In this document: in pieces, positions 10,306 through 21,501 of the stretch
How the letters are laid out: each line of letters starts with the position of its first letter
How positions within the stretch are numbered: the first letter of the stretch is position 1
Assembly (NCBI GenBank): GCA_963281255.1
Contig: OY725504.1
Location: 1,240,001 to 1,304,000, forward strand
Origin: Aphrocallistes beatrix
Lineage: Eukaryota > Porifera > Hexactinellida > Sceptrulophora > Aphrocallistidae
Direction of reading: 5' to 3'
Length of the DNA: 64,000 nucleotides
Notes under the pieces: model-generated
The model's input: only the letters and a program-made list of their open reading frames with translations
Told to the model about the DNA's origin: nothing
Database searches by the model: none
Program-made: the position numbers and the translations under genes

Positions 10306-10656
10306 TTAGGGAATTAGTCGATCCTCAAAAAAAGGATCTAGATCTAGATCCAGATCCTAACTTATAAAAGGATCTTTGATCCGATCACGATCCCCAAAAA
10401 GATCCTTTCAATAATAGTCAGAGGACTCATTTTTAGTACAGTTCCTGGAAGAAAATGCCTTATGGCATGGACGGCGTGCAACGTCCGTCCTGGGGATTAA
10501 AAAGAAAAAGGATTGGATCGAATTCAGTAAAAGTTTCGATCCGATCCCGATCCCGATCCTACTTTTAAAAAGGATCGTCGATCCGATCTCGATCCTCAAA
10601 AAAAGGATCGCGATCCGGATCTTTCGATCATAGATCGAAAGATCCTAATGCCCTAA
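10306..10656. mobile_element. MITE inserted into the hAT pseudogene
   Basis: The ends are related inverted repeats (TTAGGGAATTAGTCGATCC left, inverse of GGATC...CTAATGCCCTAA right). The interior is dominated by GGATC/GATCC units. Outside lie TTGATGAC (10298-10305) and TTGATGTA (10657-10664), an imperfect (6/8) 8-bp duplication. Hence probably a hAT-type nonautonomous element. Confidence 0.7.
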
Positions 10657-11190
10657 TTGATGTATACCCCCTATATGCGCTGCTGTCCATGAAGAACTAA
10701 CTCGGCGTTTCCTCAAATAAGAGCACAATGACATCCACCATGGCATATCTGCTCTGACTCTAGGATCTGAAAAGTTTCTTGAGGCAGCTATCATCGTGTC
10801 CTTCACGAAATATTTCAGATTGCTCAGAACTGAGGTTGAGGCCGAAATGTTAAGAACAGAATTCACTGTTGTGCGGAACCTTTTTCGGGAAGCCGAAGAT
10901 CTTCCTTCTAATTTGATTGGATTTTTGCAGTTTGTGCATCCTTTCATGCGGTGTATCCCTATAATTACACAACTGTCTGACCATTGCATGTACTCTGCCT
11001 TGCACTACGGCTACAAATGAATGTTCGTTCTCTTTGATGGGTCGAGTAAATAATCATCTCCGCTCTACCATGAGTAACGATAGACTTAGTGGGTTAGGAG
11101 TTCTTAGCGTTAACAGAGAGAGGTCAGGGTTTATCAATCTAAACCGCGTAATTGATTGCTTCGCATCTCCACGACGCATTGAACTTAATT

Positions 11191-11647
11191 AGGTACACTT
11201 AGGAATTAGTACTCATTTATTTGGAAATATTTCACAAGTAAACAACAATTTGTTTCTACTATTTATTTCAGACACCAGTAAGAAAATCTAAGGGTAGGTT
11301 GATCGAGGGTGCGCAGCTGTCCACCCTCTCCCACCCCTAAATCCGCCACTTGCTATGGCCCTACCAACCCTACCGGAGCCTACGGCTTTGCACGAATATG
11401 AACACTAACATAGTAAACGTACCAAGTTGCACGTACTCTTAGCAAGGTACTACTCGTGATCTAGTCAGAATATATAAATTGTGTTTTGGCTCCTAGATAT
11501 ATAATTAAATTCAGTGAAACATGAGTCTATTGGGACATGTCCCGTATTTCAGTCAAAGCCGAGGATATCCTCCCGTCCTGTCCCGGATTTTAGTAACAAC
11601 CATTGTTTAAGTGTTGGTATGACTAGACTGAGTTACTTCCTGGTATC
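11191..11647. other. Intergenic gap before the Gypsy element
   Basis: No gene seen. A block near 11340-11390 (CTACCAACCCTACCGGAGCC) is repeated in inverse near 60030, so it is a fragment of a dispersed repeat. A GGACATGTCCC and a GTCCCGGATTTTAG stretch near 11535-11590 resemble other repeats. Confidence 0.4.
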
Positions 11648-11651
11648 ATAC

Positions 11652-11844
11652 TATAACAATAGCAAATCGAACTACTAATTAATATCCAAAGAACACCAAA
11701 TCAAACACAGTAATGAATACTTAATAAAGTACTGCCTATAAACCGCCAAAGAATATCAATTAGCTATTAAACAAACCTCATTGGTTTGTTAACAATTTAC
11801 TTCGTAATTAGGATCTATTACGGACTACAGTTAACTATACTATA
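11652..11844 (-). repeat. 3' LTR of the Gypsy element
   Basis: 193-bp direct copy of 16549-16741. Just inside it (about 11845-11856) the minus strand reads a purine-rich GGGGAAGGAA, the expected polypurine tract that primes plus-strand DNA synthesis. Confidence 0.93.
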
Positions 11845-11878
11845 TTCCTTCCCCGTTAGGAAGATAAACCTTGCGGTC

Positions 11879-12811
11879 TTATAATTGGTAATCCTCCAGG
11901 TACCTCGGCAAACGCCTTTGGCGTTGAGGTCTTTCATAAGCCTTATCTAATTTTTCATAAGGGCTGTTGTTTACATCCATAGAACTGGCTTTCTTCGGGG
12001 TTGAGCTTGAGAACACAAGGCTCTGATCATGATCTGGGAGTTGCAAATCAGTGTAAAACGACTCGTTGGATGATATATTAAGTCGTGAATTATTCGGTAT
12101 GGTGCTGGAATTTGTATCCATAAAAACACTTGGCATGGTGTTAGAACTTGTATCAGTAGGAAGATGCTCATCTTCTCGTAGGGTACTATTTTGCCTTTGT
12201 GTCCCTTCATTTGAAATCTCGTGCCGAGCAGGAGTATTCTGTGGGGCGAGACGAGAGGGCTTTGATAACCGATCAGGGGGTTCCCTCCGTCTGACTCGTG
12301 GCTGTAGTCGATTTACATGAACTACCCTAACTCTTCCGTCAGCATTAGTAATCACTACATTAACTGGACCCTTTATTTCGGCTACCTCCCATCCACCTTC
12401 CCATCTGCTATCAAACTTCTTCGCCACTCCTATGTGAGGAACAGATAGCCATACAGTGTCACCAACCTTAAATCTCATAGTATCTTCCAAGTTAGCACGT
12501 GTGTCATAGTATTCCTTTTGCCGTTTTTGTGCTTGGATTAATTGACCCTCCACAAACTCTCTAATTTCGAATACTTTCCTACGCAGGAAGCGTTCATAAG
12601 AAGTCGGGTCTTGTTCCGGAGTTGTCTCTAACTGAAACCCACTTTGTGCATCTCGTCCGTACATTAGTTGAAATGGCGAAACCCCTGTACTGGAGTGTTT
12701 AGAAGTTCTATACGCATATAAAACTAAGTGTAAATACTTCTCCCAGTCATCGTTTCTTTCTACATAACAGCGAAGCATCTGAAGCACTGTTCGATTACTC
12801 CTCTCCACCAA
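11879..12811 (-). CDS. Gypsy integrase C-terminal part (out of frame with pol)
   Basis: About 310 residues continuing the integrase. The catalytic Glu region ([15 protein letters not shown]) comes first, followed by [20 protein letters not shown] and a GPY/F-like module ([29 protein letters not shown]), then a low-complexity tail. No chromodomain seen. The frame differs from upstream pol because of a 2-bp difference in a CA repeat near 12835, which separates this Glu from the two catalytic Asp residues. It overlaps the end of the upstream frame. Confidence 0.85.
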   Translation of the reverse strand: MVERSNRTVLQMLRCYVERNDDWEKYLHLVLYAYRTSKHSSTGVSPFQLMYGRDAQSGFQLETTPEQDPTSYERFLRRKVFEIREFVEGQLIQAQKRQKEYYDTRANLEDTMRFKVGDTVWLSVPHIGVAKKFDSRWEGGWEVAEIKGPVNVVITNADGRVRVVHVNRLQPRVRRREPPDRLSKPSRLAPQNTPARHEISNEGTQRQNSTLREDEHLPTDTSSNTMPSVFMDTNSSTIPNNSRLNISSNESFYTDLQLPDHDQSLVFSSSTPKKASSMDVNNSPYEKLDKAYERPQRQRRLPRYLEDYQL

Positions 12812-15693
12812 GGAATTCCCCTGTGGGTGGTAAGGCGTAGTGTGTGTGTCTTCCGTATCCCAAGTGATTTACAGGTTTCCTTTAACAGTCGCGACTCAAA
12901 ATTTCTGCCCTGATCTGAATGTAGAAATTCAGGAATGCCAAGTCTTGAAATAATATCAACCAATATTTCAGTAATTGTCTCTGCCCTTTGATCTGGCATC
13001 GGATAACATTCAAGCCACTTCGTGAATGAATCTTCAACCACCAAAATATACCGATTTCCCTTTAAACTCATAGGAACTTCAAGGACGTCTACTTGTAGTA
13101 ATTGAAGTGGTCTGCCGATAGGCGTATTTACTAAAGGAGCTTTGACTGGAAGAGGGAGTTTCGCTTTTTGGCAAGTTTCACATGACGTCACATAGTCATT
13201 AACATCAGATCCTATACCAACCCAAAAATAACGTGATTTTAAACGAGTGAGGGTACGCTCAATTCCCTGATGGCCAGCATCATCGTGTGCTTGCGATAGA
13301 AATTCTTGTTTCATACTATCAGGAGCAACGATGACGCTCTGAAGATTTGAGAATGGCTCAATCTTATAATTACGAACAATAACCCCATTCACCAACTGCA
13401 ACTGTGATTGTATCTGTTTATACCGCTTCAGTAATGGTTGGTTCCACTCGAAACTAGTAAAACGCATGGAATGTGAGATCATCTCCAGTTCATAACAAAC
13501 TTTGCCTAGCACGTGATCATTGAGCTGTTCGCGTCTAATCGTTTCCATTGTAGGTAACTGTATTAGTTCCGTTAAAGCACATTGTCCATTAAACTGAGAC
13601 TTTCGTTCACCTTCTCCTTCAATGCTCGTAGTAGACGGTGAGCAGCGAGATAGTGCGTCAGCATTATCATTTTCTACTCCTTGTCGATACTTGATTAAGA
13701 AATCATACTCTTGTAACATAACAGCCCAGCGCCACAGTCTTCCTACACACTTCTGTTTAGCGAGCCATTCTAGAGGCTTGTGGTCTGTGAGTACTTCAAA
13801 TGGCCGTCCTAATAGGTAATGCCTGAAACGTTTCACTGATTCTACCACTGCTAAACACTCTAGTTCAACAGTGCTATAGTTTTTCTCAGCTTTTCTCAAT
13901 CCTCTACTGTAATAAGCTATCACTCTTCCTTCTTGTTCTAAAACCGCGCCTAATCCAGTCCCACTAGCATCCGTACATAATATAAACTTTTTGGAGAAAT
14001 CGGGACAAACCAATACGGGGTGCGATGCTAACAATTCTTTTAATCTGTTAAATGCTATATCAGCTTTTTCTGTCCATTCGAACACAACATCTTTAGCCAA
14101 CATCGAATTCAATGGTTCGGTTATTGAAGCACATTTGTCAATGTATCTCCGGTAATAGTTCACCAATCCCAGGAATCGCCTTAATTCCTTCTGACTTTCG
14201 GGTGGTACCCAATTGACAATTGATTCCACTTTCGAAGGTTCTGGTGACATGCCCATTGAAGAAAAAGTATGACCTAAATATGTAACAGATGGTTTTCCAA
14301 TTTCACACTTCTTGCCGCGCAAGGTTAAATTACTTTTACGGAGCCGTAAGAACACATCCCTTAGTGCCGTCCTATGCGATTCCATATCCGGCGAAAAAAC
14401 CAGGATATCATCAATGAAATTATCTTTACAATTTCCGAGTCCTTTCAAGATCTGATCCATGACTCTTTGAAAAAAACTTGGTCCACTGGTGAGTCCAAAC
14501 GGAAGCACGTTAAATTCGTAAAGCCCCATTCCGGGCCCTGGGGAAAATGCAGTTTTCTCCTTATCCGATTCCAGGATGGGTATTTGCCAATAGCCTGAAT
14601 TTAGGTCTAGCTTTGAAAAGAAATTCATCCCACTTAGCTTATCTTGAACCTGATCCGGGAGGGGTAGTGGATATGCATCTTTTTGAGTAATTTTGTTCAA
14701 ATTCCTGTAGTCAATACAAAATCGAATAGTACCATCTTTCTTTTTAACCATAACAGGAGGAGCCATCCACGGACTATTTGATACCCTAATAACATTTTTT
14801 CTTAGCATCTCCTCAATCTGAGAATTGAGTTCCTGTTGGAAGGATTGAGGTACCATTCTAGGTGGTAATTTTACAGGGTTTGCATTACCAGTTCGTATAG
14901 AAAAAGGATCGACATTTGCTACCCCGGGAACAGACGAGAAAAGATCTTGAAATTCCTCGATAATATCCGAAAACCCTAGAGCTGTAGCTGGATACTCAAT
15001 AGTTGGTAAAGTATTATAATTTGGAACAGCTCCTAGGCATTCCCATTCTCCATCTTCAAATTCATCCACTGACTTCACTGTTGCATATACTTCAGGGTAA
15101 TTTTGTGCGTGAATTGGACACGAATGATTCCTGAAATCATGATTCTCTTGAAAATCGAAAGAATTTATTGAACCAAAGCTAGGACCCATTACAACTCTTC
15201 TCGCGAAGTCAAGATTAATTCGATGACTCACCAGAAAATCCACTCCTAATATGCAGTCTGTAATGAGAGAAGAGACTATCGTAAACTTTTGATTTGCTCG
15301 AAATGTTCCCATCGTGATTTCCAATTCAACTTCACCCAAAGACTGCATCTTATTTCCTGAGGCAGTTAACAATAGCTGTTCTGCAGGTGTGGGCCTGGTA
15401 TCTTTGACTCTTCTAAATATGTCAACCGACATTAAACTGACAGAAGAACCACTATCCAGCATAACTTTGCACTCGATATCTTCGATTTTCGCTAGAACGT
15501 ATAAGGGTTGAGCTGGTTTGCACAGCGCAACGAAGGGTTTATTCATAATTGTACTATTGTAGAAGTTTGAGTGAGCCATGTTTACAACCTCTGGGACCTT
15601 GTCTCGGCTCTTCCAACAGGTCCCCGGAAGTTTAAAGCATGTCCAGTTGGTGGTTCTTGACAATACTTCATTACGTGTCCTAATTGATCGCAA
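12760..15693 (-). CDS. pol: Gypsy Pol: protease, RT, RNase H, integrase N-terminal part
   Basis: About 977 residues. Aspartic protease with [12 protein letters not shown]; reverse transcriptase with [16 protein letters not shown] and the active-site variant FIDDILVF; RNase H with [15 protein letters not shown] and [12 protein letters not shown]; integrase with an H-H-C-C finger (HDDAGHQG...CETCQK) and Asp residues in LQVDVLEVP and HSDQGRNF. The frame sits -1 relative to gag and overlaps it by about 110 bp, so a -1 ribosomal frameshift is the likely route to Gag-Pol. The true beginning of Pol is therefore not the first Met. The last residues after about 12840 are out-of-frame sequence caused by the indel. 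Confidence 0.93.
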   Translation of the reverse strand: MRSIRTRNEVLSRTTNWTCFKLPGTCWKSRDKVPEVVNMAHSNFYNSTIMNKPFVALCKPAQPLYVLAKIEDIECKVMLDSGSSVSLMSVDIFRRVKDTRPTPAEQLLLTASGNKMQSLGEVELEITMGTFRANQKFTIVSSLITDCILGVDFLVSHRINLDFARRVVMGPSFGSINSFDFQENHDFRNHSCPIHAQNYPEVYATVKSVDEFEDGEWECLGAVPNYNTLPTIEYPATALGFSDIIEEFQDLFSSVPGVANVDPFSIRTGNANPVKLPPRMVPQSFQQELNSQIEEMLRKNVIRVSNSPWMAPPVMVKKKDGTIRFCIDYRNLNKITQKDAYPLPLPDQVQDKLSGMNFFSKLDLNSGYWQIPILESDKEKTAFSPGPGMGLYEFNVLPFGLTSGPSFFQRVMDQILKGLGNCKDNFIDDILVFSPDMESHRTALRDVFLRLRKSNLTLRGKKCEIGKPSVTYLGHTFSSMGMSPEPSKVESIVNWVPPESQKELRRFLGLVNYYRRYIDKCASITEPLNSMLAKDVVFEWTEKADIAFNRLKELLASHPVLVCPDFSKKFILCTDASGTGLGAVLEQEGRVIAYYSRGLRKAEKNYSTVELECLAVVESVKRFRHYLLGRPFEVLTDHKPLEWLAKQKCVGRLWRWAVMLQEYDFLIKYRQGVENDNADALSRCSPSTTSIEGEGERKSQFNGQCALTELIQLPTMETIRREQLNDHVLGKVCYELEMISHSMRFTSFEWNQPLLKRYKQIQSQLQLVNGVIVRNYKIEPFSNLQSVIVAPDSMKQEFLSQAHDDAGHQGIERTLTRLKSRYFWVGIGSDVNDYVTSCETCQKAKLPLPVKAPLVNTPIGRPLQLLQVDVLEVPMSLKGNRYILVVEDSFTKWLECYPMPDQRAETITEILVDIISRLGIPEFLHSDQGRNFESRLLKETCKSLGIRKTHTLRLTTHRGIPWWRGVIEQCFRCFAVM

Positions 15694-16523
15694 TTATAAC
15701 AACGAAGCTGTTTTCTAACAGTACGACTAGAAGAGGGGCAGGCTTGGGCATAATGACCTCTTCCTCCACAAGCAAAGCATCTCAATTCTCTTGGCTTCCT
15801 GCCTTCTGAAAAGATCCGACCACCTCTTTGTACCCCTCTCTGTATTGTGCATGCATAATCACTCCTATCAGTATTAGCCAATGTCATTTTCTCTGTAATA
15901 GCCTTGACCGCTGCGTCTATGGCTTCTTGAGAGAATCCTTTCTCGCACTTGATTTTCTCTTCTTCCTGTTTAGACTCTTTCCCAATGCTCACGGCAGCTA
16001 CACCATCTAAATCTTGATTAGAATTCTCGCTGTGCATGCGTATGACCACTTGAGCTCTTTTCAAAGCATCTTCTGTAGTCTTAACATCTGGGGACACGCG
16101 AATATTTTCATAAACGTACCTAGGAAGGCCTCGAATATATTGTTCAAACAGGAGTTGTTCCCTTGCACCTTCAACCATTTCTGGAAAAGCTTTCTGTAGC
16201 AACCGCTTAAGCTCATAAAGATATTTCTGAGGCGTTTCATCTGGGTGCATTGTGCGTTGGTGGAACTCACTTAATGAGGTGAATTTAATATCCTCTGGTT
16301 TAAACGCATTTCTTAACTTCGTCTTAACTGTATCGTATACTTTTCTATCATCCGGGTGAAGAGACTTGTATACATCCAATGACTCACCCTTAAGGCATGT
16401 TGCTATCATTAGGGCTTTCTTCTCATCTGGCCATTCGTTGGCTAACGAGCATATTTCGAAATGATCAATAAAATCATCAATATCGCCACTCTCAAATTTG
16501 TCGATCTGCACATGATTAGCCAT
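15582..16523 (-). CDS. gag: Gypsy Gag with two CCHC zinc knuckles
   Basis: About 313 residues from the ATG at 16523 (MANHVQIDKFE). The N-terminal half is a retrotransposon-gag capsid-like domain (SGDIDDFIDHFEICSLANEW, KALMIATCLKGESLDVYKSL, SLSEFHQRTMHPDETPQKYL). The C-terminus has two nucleic-acid binding knuckles, CFACGGRGHYAQAC and [14 protein letters not shown]. The product packages element RNA into particles. The frame is open and looks intact. Confidence 0.92.
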   Translation of the reverse strand: MANHVQIDKFESGDIDDFIDHFEICSLANEWPDEKKALMIATCLKGESLDVYKSLHPDDRKVYDTVKTKLRNAFKPEDIKFTSLSEFHQRTMHPDETPQKYLYELKRLLQKAFPEMVEGAREQLLFEQYIRGLPRYVYENIRVSPDVKTTEDALKRAQVVIRMHSENSNQDLDGVAAVSIGKESKQEEEKIKCEKGFSQEAIDAAVKAITEKMTLANTDRSDYACTIQRGVQRGGRIFSEGRKPRELRCFACGGRGHYAQACPSSSRTVRKQLRCYNCDQLGHVMKYCQEPPTGHALNFRGPVGRAETRSQRL

Positions 16524-16529
16524 CTCGAC

Positions 16530-16547
16530 AACCACTCTCTGCTACCA
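16530..16547 (-). other. Primer binding site of the Gypsy element
   Basis: Directly after the 5' LTR the sense strand reads TGGTAGCAGAGAGTGG. Its first 11 bases match the complement of the initiator-methionine tRNA 3' end, indicating priming of minus-strand synthesis by that tRNA. Confidence 0.8.
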
Positions 16548-16548
16548 G

Positions 16549-16741
16549 TATAACAATAACAAATCGAACTACTAATTAATATCCAAAGAACACCAAATCA
16601 AACACAGTAATGAATACTTAATAAAGTACTGCCTATAAACCGCCAAAGAATATCAATTAGCTATTAAACAAACCTCATTGGTTTGTTAACAATTTACTTC
16701 GTAATTAGGATCTATTACGGACTACAGTTAACTATACTATA
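16549..16741 (-). repeat. 5' LTR of the Gypsy element
   Basis: 193-bp copy, one visible base different from the 3' LTR. It should hold the element promoter; no clear TATA box position was assigned because the whole LTR is AT-rich. Confidence 0.93.
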
Positions 16742-16745
16742 ATAC

Positions 16746-17188
16746 TGTGATATTATCAAATCCATAACAATACAGTATTAGTATGTAATTGGGGATAAGT
16801 ATATTCAGGAATTTTGAATGCCTGAGCATTGTCCATCTAATGTATATACGCTTCGGTGACTTTCACATGGCCATTCTGACACAAACCAGTATTTAAATTG
16901 TAATTGTATTTATACCCTCAAATTGTTTTAATAATATTGTAAAACACAACGAAGGTATTGAATAAAGATACAATAAAAATAATCAACAATCATTATCTAC
17001 GTACTTTCGACGGTATGGTGGAAATAGTCGACTTTCTAAAAAAGGAAATAGTTCACATAAAAACCACCATTAATCCTAATGATAAAAAGTCGAACTATTT
17101 CTTAAATCTGCAATTCGAAATACAGTCGAACCTGCTATAACGGTCACTCTATATAACGGTCACCTGTCTATAACGGTCACCAATGAAC
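16746..17188. other. AT-rich gap ending in a pogo/Tigger-like terminus
   Basis: No gene seen to 17122. From 17123 CAGTCGAACCTGCTATAACG and three ATAACGGTCAC units look like the end of a pogo/Tigger-type element, cut by insertion of the element at 17189. Confidence 0.5.
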
Positions 17189-18060
17189 GAGCTATTAAAA
17201 TCGACGAGGCGCATGCGCTGAGATTTTAATGCTATTCAAGAATTAATAGGCTTTTCTTTGTAAATACTACAAATTTAATTCTTATTCTAACATTTACTAT
17301 TATGATTTATAGAATTGTATAATTAATGGTGGAAAGATGCTTCTCCTGCTTCTTCATTCTGAGAAGTGGATCCACTAAAAAACGTAAAATTGATTATCTC
17401 GAGGCTAAATTACTAACACAGATGCAGCCTCTAAATTTTCCAATCAATACTGCTACGTCTTTAAACAAGAACAGTGTAATACAAGTTAATAATTCATTTG
17501 ATGAAGTCAACTCGGTCAAAGGTAATTAGTACTGATCGAACAATGACATATCATTCACAGATGATCTAACAGAGATATTAGAATTGGTCACCAACAGGGT
17601 TAGTAGGTTTAATCCACCCCTGGGTTAAATTCAGGTTTAAACCGGGTTGGGTAAACCCCTTTTTGTGGGTTAAACCTCATTATTATAAGCGAATCAACTT
17701 TATCAGGTCATATCCATTTCAGCATAACCAAGAGAATCAATATTCTGTCAATATCTAATTAACAATGTTGTTACTACCATAATAATTGGAATTCTTAAAA
17801 ATCTTAGAATAAATAGGAATTCATAGAATTTATCATTATTTCAGATGTTTCTACGAAAATTAACTATAATGCCTGACTATTTAATGAGGACTTTTCTATA
17901 CAGCAACCTAAGTTGCTACATAGAACACCTCGAGCAACCTAGATTGCTAGAAATGTGCTAGCAACCTAGGTTGCTCGGTGCTTAGTATGTAGCAGCCTAT
18001 GAGAAATAGTATTACCGCTTTTATTCATAGATTAATATTATTATTAATAAAGTTAAAGTT
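17189..18060 (+). repeat. Left long terminal inverted repeat
   Basis: Mirrors the right arm almost base for base. It contains a 67-codon open frame at 17326-17529 (MVERCFSCFFILRSGS...) present in both arms with one residue changed (Glu/Lys). I do not recognise that peptide. Around 17880-17995 there is a palindromic cluster of AGCAACCTAGGTTGCT units. Confidence 0.88.
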
Positions 18061-18254
18061 AAAGTTTATAGATTTATATACCCCTCGAATCCATGTAATA
18101 TGTTCTCAGGGGGCTTACAATATGGGTGGGGGTGCTAAACCTACTGATACGTCATAATATACAATTATTCCATTCTGACATGATTCCTTGATGATATGTT
18201 CAAGTGCGCTGTACAATGAATTAAGAAGTGCATGTGTGCAGCATGTATGTTATA

Positions 18255-18524
18255 CAGTGGAACCTCCGTAATCCGACATTTCTCTAAACCGACATTACTT
18301 CTGTTCACGGATCGTTTTTCTATAGAAAACAATCTCTATAATTCGACTCCTCGCTATTCAGGAATCCGACAATTTAAGGATTTTCCTTTTAATGCAAATT
18401 CGACCTTTATAATCCGACAATTTTTTCGTCTATCAAATAATGTCGGATTATGGAGGTTATTTTACCTCCATAATCCGACATTTTGCTGATTTTCCACAAA
18501 TGTCGGATTATGGAGGTTCCACTG
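18255..18524. mobile_element. Tigger/pogo-like MITE (CAGTGGAACCTCCGTAATCC)
   Basis: 270 bp with terminal inverted repeats CAGTGGAACCTCCGTAATCC and GGATTATGGAGGTTCCACTG, TA on both sides, and internal copies of TCCGACA. TA duplication and CAGT ends fit nonautonomous pogo/Tigger elements. Confidence 0.85.
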
Positions 18525-18599
18525 TATATACAGTATATGTGTAAGTCTGTGTGCGTTTATATATGTATAAATTAATGTATTATTAAATGCGTTTCATGG

Positions 18600-18880
18600 G
18601 CTAATCGAAAAAGATGAGTTTTCAAGAGACTCTTAAAGATAGTAATGGATTGAGCATTCCGATGTAGGCAGGCAAGTTATTCCATTCAACAGGAGCAGCA
18701 AAATAAAAAGAGCGATCAAGTTTTTTGAGGAATTAATGTATGGATGTTCGAGGAAGATAGCATTCGAAGATCTTAGATTACGGTTGGACCTTTTACTTGA
18801 TAAGCTGGGTGATGTAGTATAGAGGAGCAAGAGAATGAACAGCTCTATAAATGATGAGGATTCTAAATGTGATGCGATGT
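18600..18880 (-). pseudogene. LINE reverse-transcriptase C-terminal fragment (L2/CR1-like)
   Basis: On the minus strand the weak protein match follows the end of L2/CR1-type ORF2: LSSKRSNRNLRSSNAIFL, then a region comparable to the DRSF...WNxLP motif. The stretch near 18790-18870 repeats, in inverse, the sequence at about 20140-20195. Non-functional. Confidence 0.5.
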
Positions 18881-19265
18881 TTTCATATACTAAAAGCGCC
18901 TCGTCGATTTTAATATATGAAAACATCACTTTATGCGCATGCGTGTAATTGTTGCACCTCAACAATTACGCACATAGACATAAAACAATAGGAACATATA
19001 CACTACAAATATCATTTTTTGCGTTTAATTAAATAAACATTAGAGAAAATAGCAATAGCATATTTTCTAGCATTGATGAGTTCAAGGTCTCAATTATGTT
19101 AAATAATATAGCTATCACTGTCAGTGTTATAATACATTTCTTAAAACTGTCAACTCTACATATAATTAATGATAGTCACGCACTCAAGAACAGACATAGT
19201 ACACAGTCCACGCTATAGGGACATGTGGGAGCTATAATCTCCCTGCACGCAGTTACCAAGTCTAA

Positions 19266-20200
19266 ATGTACTGCGCTCCTGAAGGTAGCCAATTACATCT
19301 TCTTCCACATGGACCAAAAACACGTCACATTTCTCGTCCTCTTGGATCTCAGCTATGCATTTTACACCATTCTATCTTAAACACCCCTTCTTACACATTT
19401 CCGGATTTGTGGCACTTCACCCTCTTGGTTCAAATCATATCTCTCCGGCTGAAACCAATCCATTTCTAACCGTGGTTCAAATTCACTCGACACTCCCGTT
19501 AAATACAGCATTCCCGTTCCCCTAAGGTTCCTGCCTTGGTACCCTTCTCTTCACTCTTTATATCAGCTCGCTCTTTGATATCATTAGGTCTCATTTCCTC
19601 GACATGAACTGCTATGCCGATAATATCAAAATTTATCATTATTTTAAACCCAATTCTTTACTCTGAGAAATCTGCTCTCACTGTCAACCAATCCTGTGTC
19701 TCTAATCACAACAAGCTGCTCATCAATTTCACCAAAACTGAGTTCCTCGTCATCGGTACCCGTCAATAAATCTCAAATTTCCACATTGATAGCATCTCTG
19801 TTGGCAATTCTCTAATCTCGCCATCCAAAGAAGTAAAATTGGGTACCTGGTTCGACAACAACCTATTGATGTCTTCCTAGATCCGTAAGGCTGTTTCTTC
19901 TTGCTTCTATTTCATCTAGAATATCCACATGCATGCTAAGCATGCTAAACTATCGCCAATCCCCTTGTACTAGTAAACTCTCTCTTTACAATAGCAACAG
20001 TCTTTTATATGATTCTCCCTGGTTGCTCCTGTCTCGACTCCAACGTGTTGCAGCCAGCTTATTCGCAACTCATCAAGAACTACTCCATCATCTCTTCCTC
20101 TTATATTAAATCTCTATATGGCTGCCTGTAAAACATCGCATCACATTCAAAATCCTCATCATTTATAAATATATCCATTCTCTTAAAAAGTTTATATATT
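19266..20200 (+). pseudogene. Degenerate LINE reverse transcriptase (L2/CR1-like)
   Basis: Three-frame reading gives LLDLSYAFYTILS (the VLLDLSAAFDT motif), a WF..Y-like segment, then a remnant of the YADD catalytic motif (CYADNIKIYHYF) near 19610, and a tail with RVAASLFATHQELLHHL near 20045-20100. Stops and frameshifts throughout. Probably the upstream part of the same LINE family as the minus-strand fragment at 18.6-18.9 kb. Confidence 0.6.
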
Positions 20201-20269
20201 TAAAGTTTCATTGTACAGCGCACTTGAACATATAAGCATGGAATAATTGTATATTATGACGTATTATTA

Positions 20270-20583
20270 CTGTACACCCTCGATAGTCCGAACCTCGTCA
20301 ATCCGAACCCTCGCTAATCCGAACACTTCATTCTTAAAATCCGAACACCCAAAATATAATTTTATTCCCCTCTATGCTTTGAATAAACGTTTATAAACTT
20401 AAATCTATCAATAAGATTGAGAAACCTCGATAAATAAGCAATCATAGCGAAATAATATCCTTGATATTCTAACAATGCAAATTTATTATAATTAATGCCC
20501 CATTGAATTAGTGTTATTTCACTAATCCGAACGATTTTTTCGATGATAGGAACAGAGCTGTTCGGATTAGCGAGGGTGTACTG
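20270..20583. mobile_element. pogo/Tigger-like MITE (TACACCCTCG)
   Basis: About 314 bp. Ends CTGTACACCCTCGATAGTCC and, inverted, CAGTACACCCTCGCTAATCC; the interior carries several AATCCGAAC units; TA-rich insertion point. It interrupts the right inner part of the long inverted-repeat element, so it inserted later or travelled with it. Confidence 0.8.
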
Positions 20584-20639
20584 TTTTATTAACCTTAAAG
20601 TAAGAAGAAAATTTAATGAAATAAAATAACGGCATTGCC

Positions 20640-21501
20640 TATTAATAATAATATTAATCTATGAATAAAAGCGGTAATACTATTTCTCATAGGCTGCTAC
20701 ATACTAAGCACCGAGCAACCTAGGTTGCTAGCACATTTCTAGCAATCTAGGTTGCTCGAGGTGTTCTATGTAGCAACTTAGGTTGCTGTATAGAAAAGTC
20801 CTCATTAAATAGTCAGGCATTATAGTTAATTTTCGTAGAAACATCTGAAATAATGATAAATTCTATGAATTCCTATTTATTCTAAGATTTTTAAGAATTC
20901 CAATTATTATGGTAGTAACAACATTGTTAATTAGATATTGACAGAATATTGATTCTCTTGGTTATGCTGAAATGGATATGACCTGATAAAGTTGATTCGC
21001 TTATAATAATGAGGTTTAACCCACAAAAAGGGGTTTACCCAACCCGGTTTAAACCTGAATTTAACCCAGGGGTGGATTAAACCTACTAACCCTGTTGGTG
21101 ACCAATTCTAATATCTCTGTTAGATCATCTGTGAATGATATGTCATTGTTCGATCAGTACTAATTACCTTTGACCGAGTTGACTTTATCAAATGAATTAT
21201 TAACTTGTATTACACTGTTCTTGTTTAAAGACGTAGCAGTATTGATTGGAAAATTTAGAGGCTGCATCTGTGTTAGTAATTTAGCCTCGAGATAATCAAT
21301 TTTACGTTTTTTAGTGGATCCACTTCTAAGAATGAAGAAGCAGGAGAAGCATCTTTCCACCATTAATTATACAATTCTATAAATTATAATAGTAAATGTT
21401 AGAATAAGAATTAAATTTGTAGTATTTACAAAGAAAAGCCTATTAATTCTTGAATAGCATTAAAATCTCAGGCGCATGCGCCTCGTCGATTTTAATATAT
21501 G
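20640..21501 (-). repeat. Right long terminal inverted repeat
   Basis: Inverted copy of 17189-18060, including the same 67-codon open frame on the minus strand at 21160-21363 and the AGCAACCTAGGTTGCT cluster near 20710-20790. Confidence 0.88.

Larger units (their letters stand above)
9190..11190 (+). pseudogene. Decayed hAT transposase gene (ZMYM1-like/DUF4371 type)
   Basis: Fragments in shifting frames follow the order of hAT transposases. Around 9240-9370: KYTSKSIQNELISIAADIV then EVRTTKYLS. Around 9365-9470: DECKGSSKTEQMTAVLRYV and ESCIGFYACE. Around 9540-9740: DNASVM, IHRGVQSLIKEVAPLSFYVH, CQAHRLNLVVVAVC. Around 9930-10150: PIARSLLTQLTSNFVVHLEM and ILGQCAGITEALQ. Around 11010-11190: a dimerisation-like end with VNNHLRSTMSNDRLSGLGVL. 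Several stops and frameshifts, plus insertions at 9771-9845 and 10306-10656, break it. No intact protein is possible. These transposases normally cut and paste elements with 8-bp target duplications, as seen in nearby MITEs, but no link in terminal sequence was established. Confidence 0.8.
11652..16741 (-). mobile_element. Ty3/Gypsy LTR retrotransposon, nearly intact
   Basis: The 5090-bp element is transcribed on the minus strand. Two 193-bp LTRs (11652-11844 and 16549-16741) match except for about one base, and the 4-bp repeat ATAC flanks it (11648-11651, 16742-16745). The gene order gag, protease, reverse transcriptase, RNase H, integrase is that of Ty3/Gypsy. The LTR identity implies recent insertion. 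The LTR ends read TATAGTATAG...TATTGTTATA on the sense strand, not TG...CA. A small indel in the integrase disables this copy. Confidence 0.95.
17189..21501. mobile_element. 4.3-kb composite element with very long terminal inverted repeats and 8-bp target duplication
   Basis: CAATGAAC lies directly outside both ends (17181-17188 and 21502-21509). The termini are near-identical inverted arms, both containing TATTAAAATCGACGAGGCGC within the first bases; the outermost five bases differ (GAGCT versus CATAT). The arms run about 0.86 kb (17189 to about 18060; about 20640-21501) and resume around 18145-18223 and 20190-20268. The interior has no transposase I can recognise; it holds LINE fragments in both orientations and two pogo-like MITEs. 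The 8-bp duplication allows hAT, P or Merlin-like origin; superfamily unknown. Confidence 0.8.
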
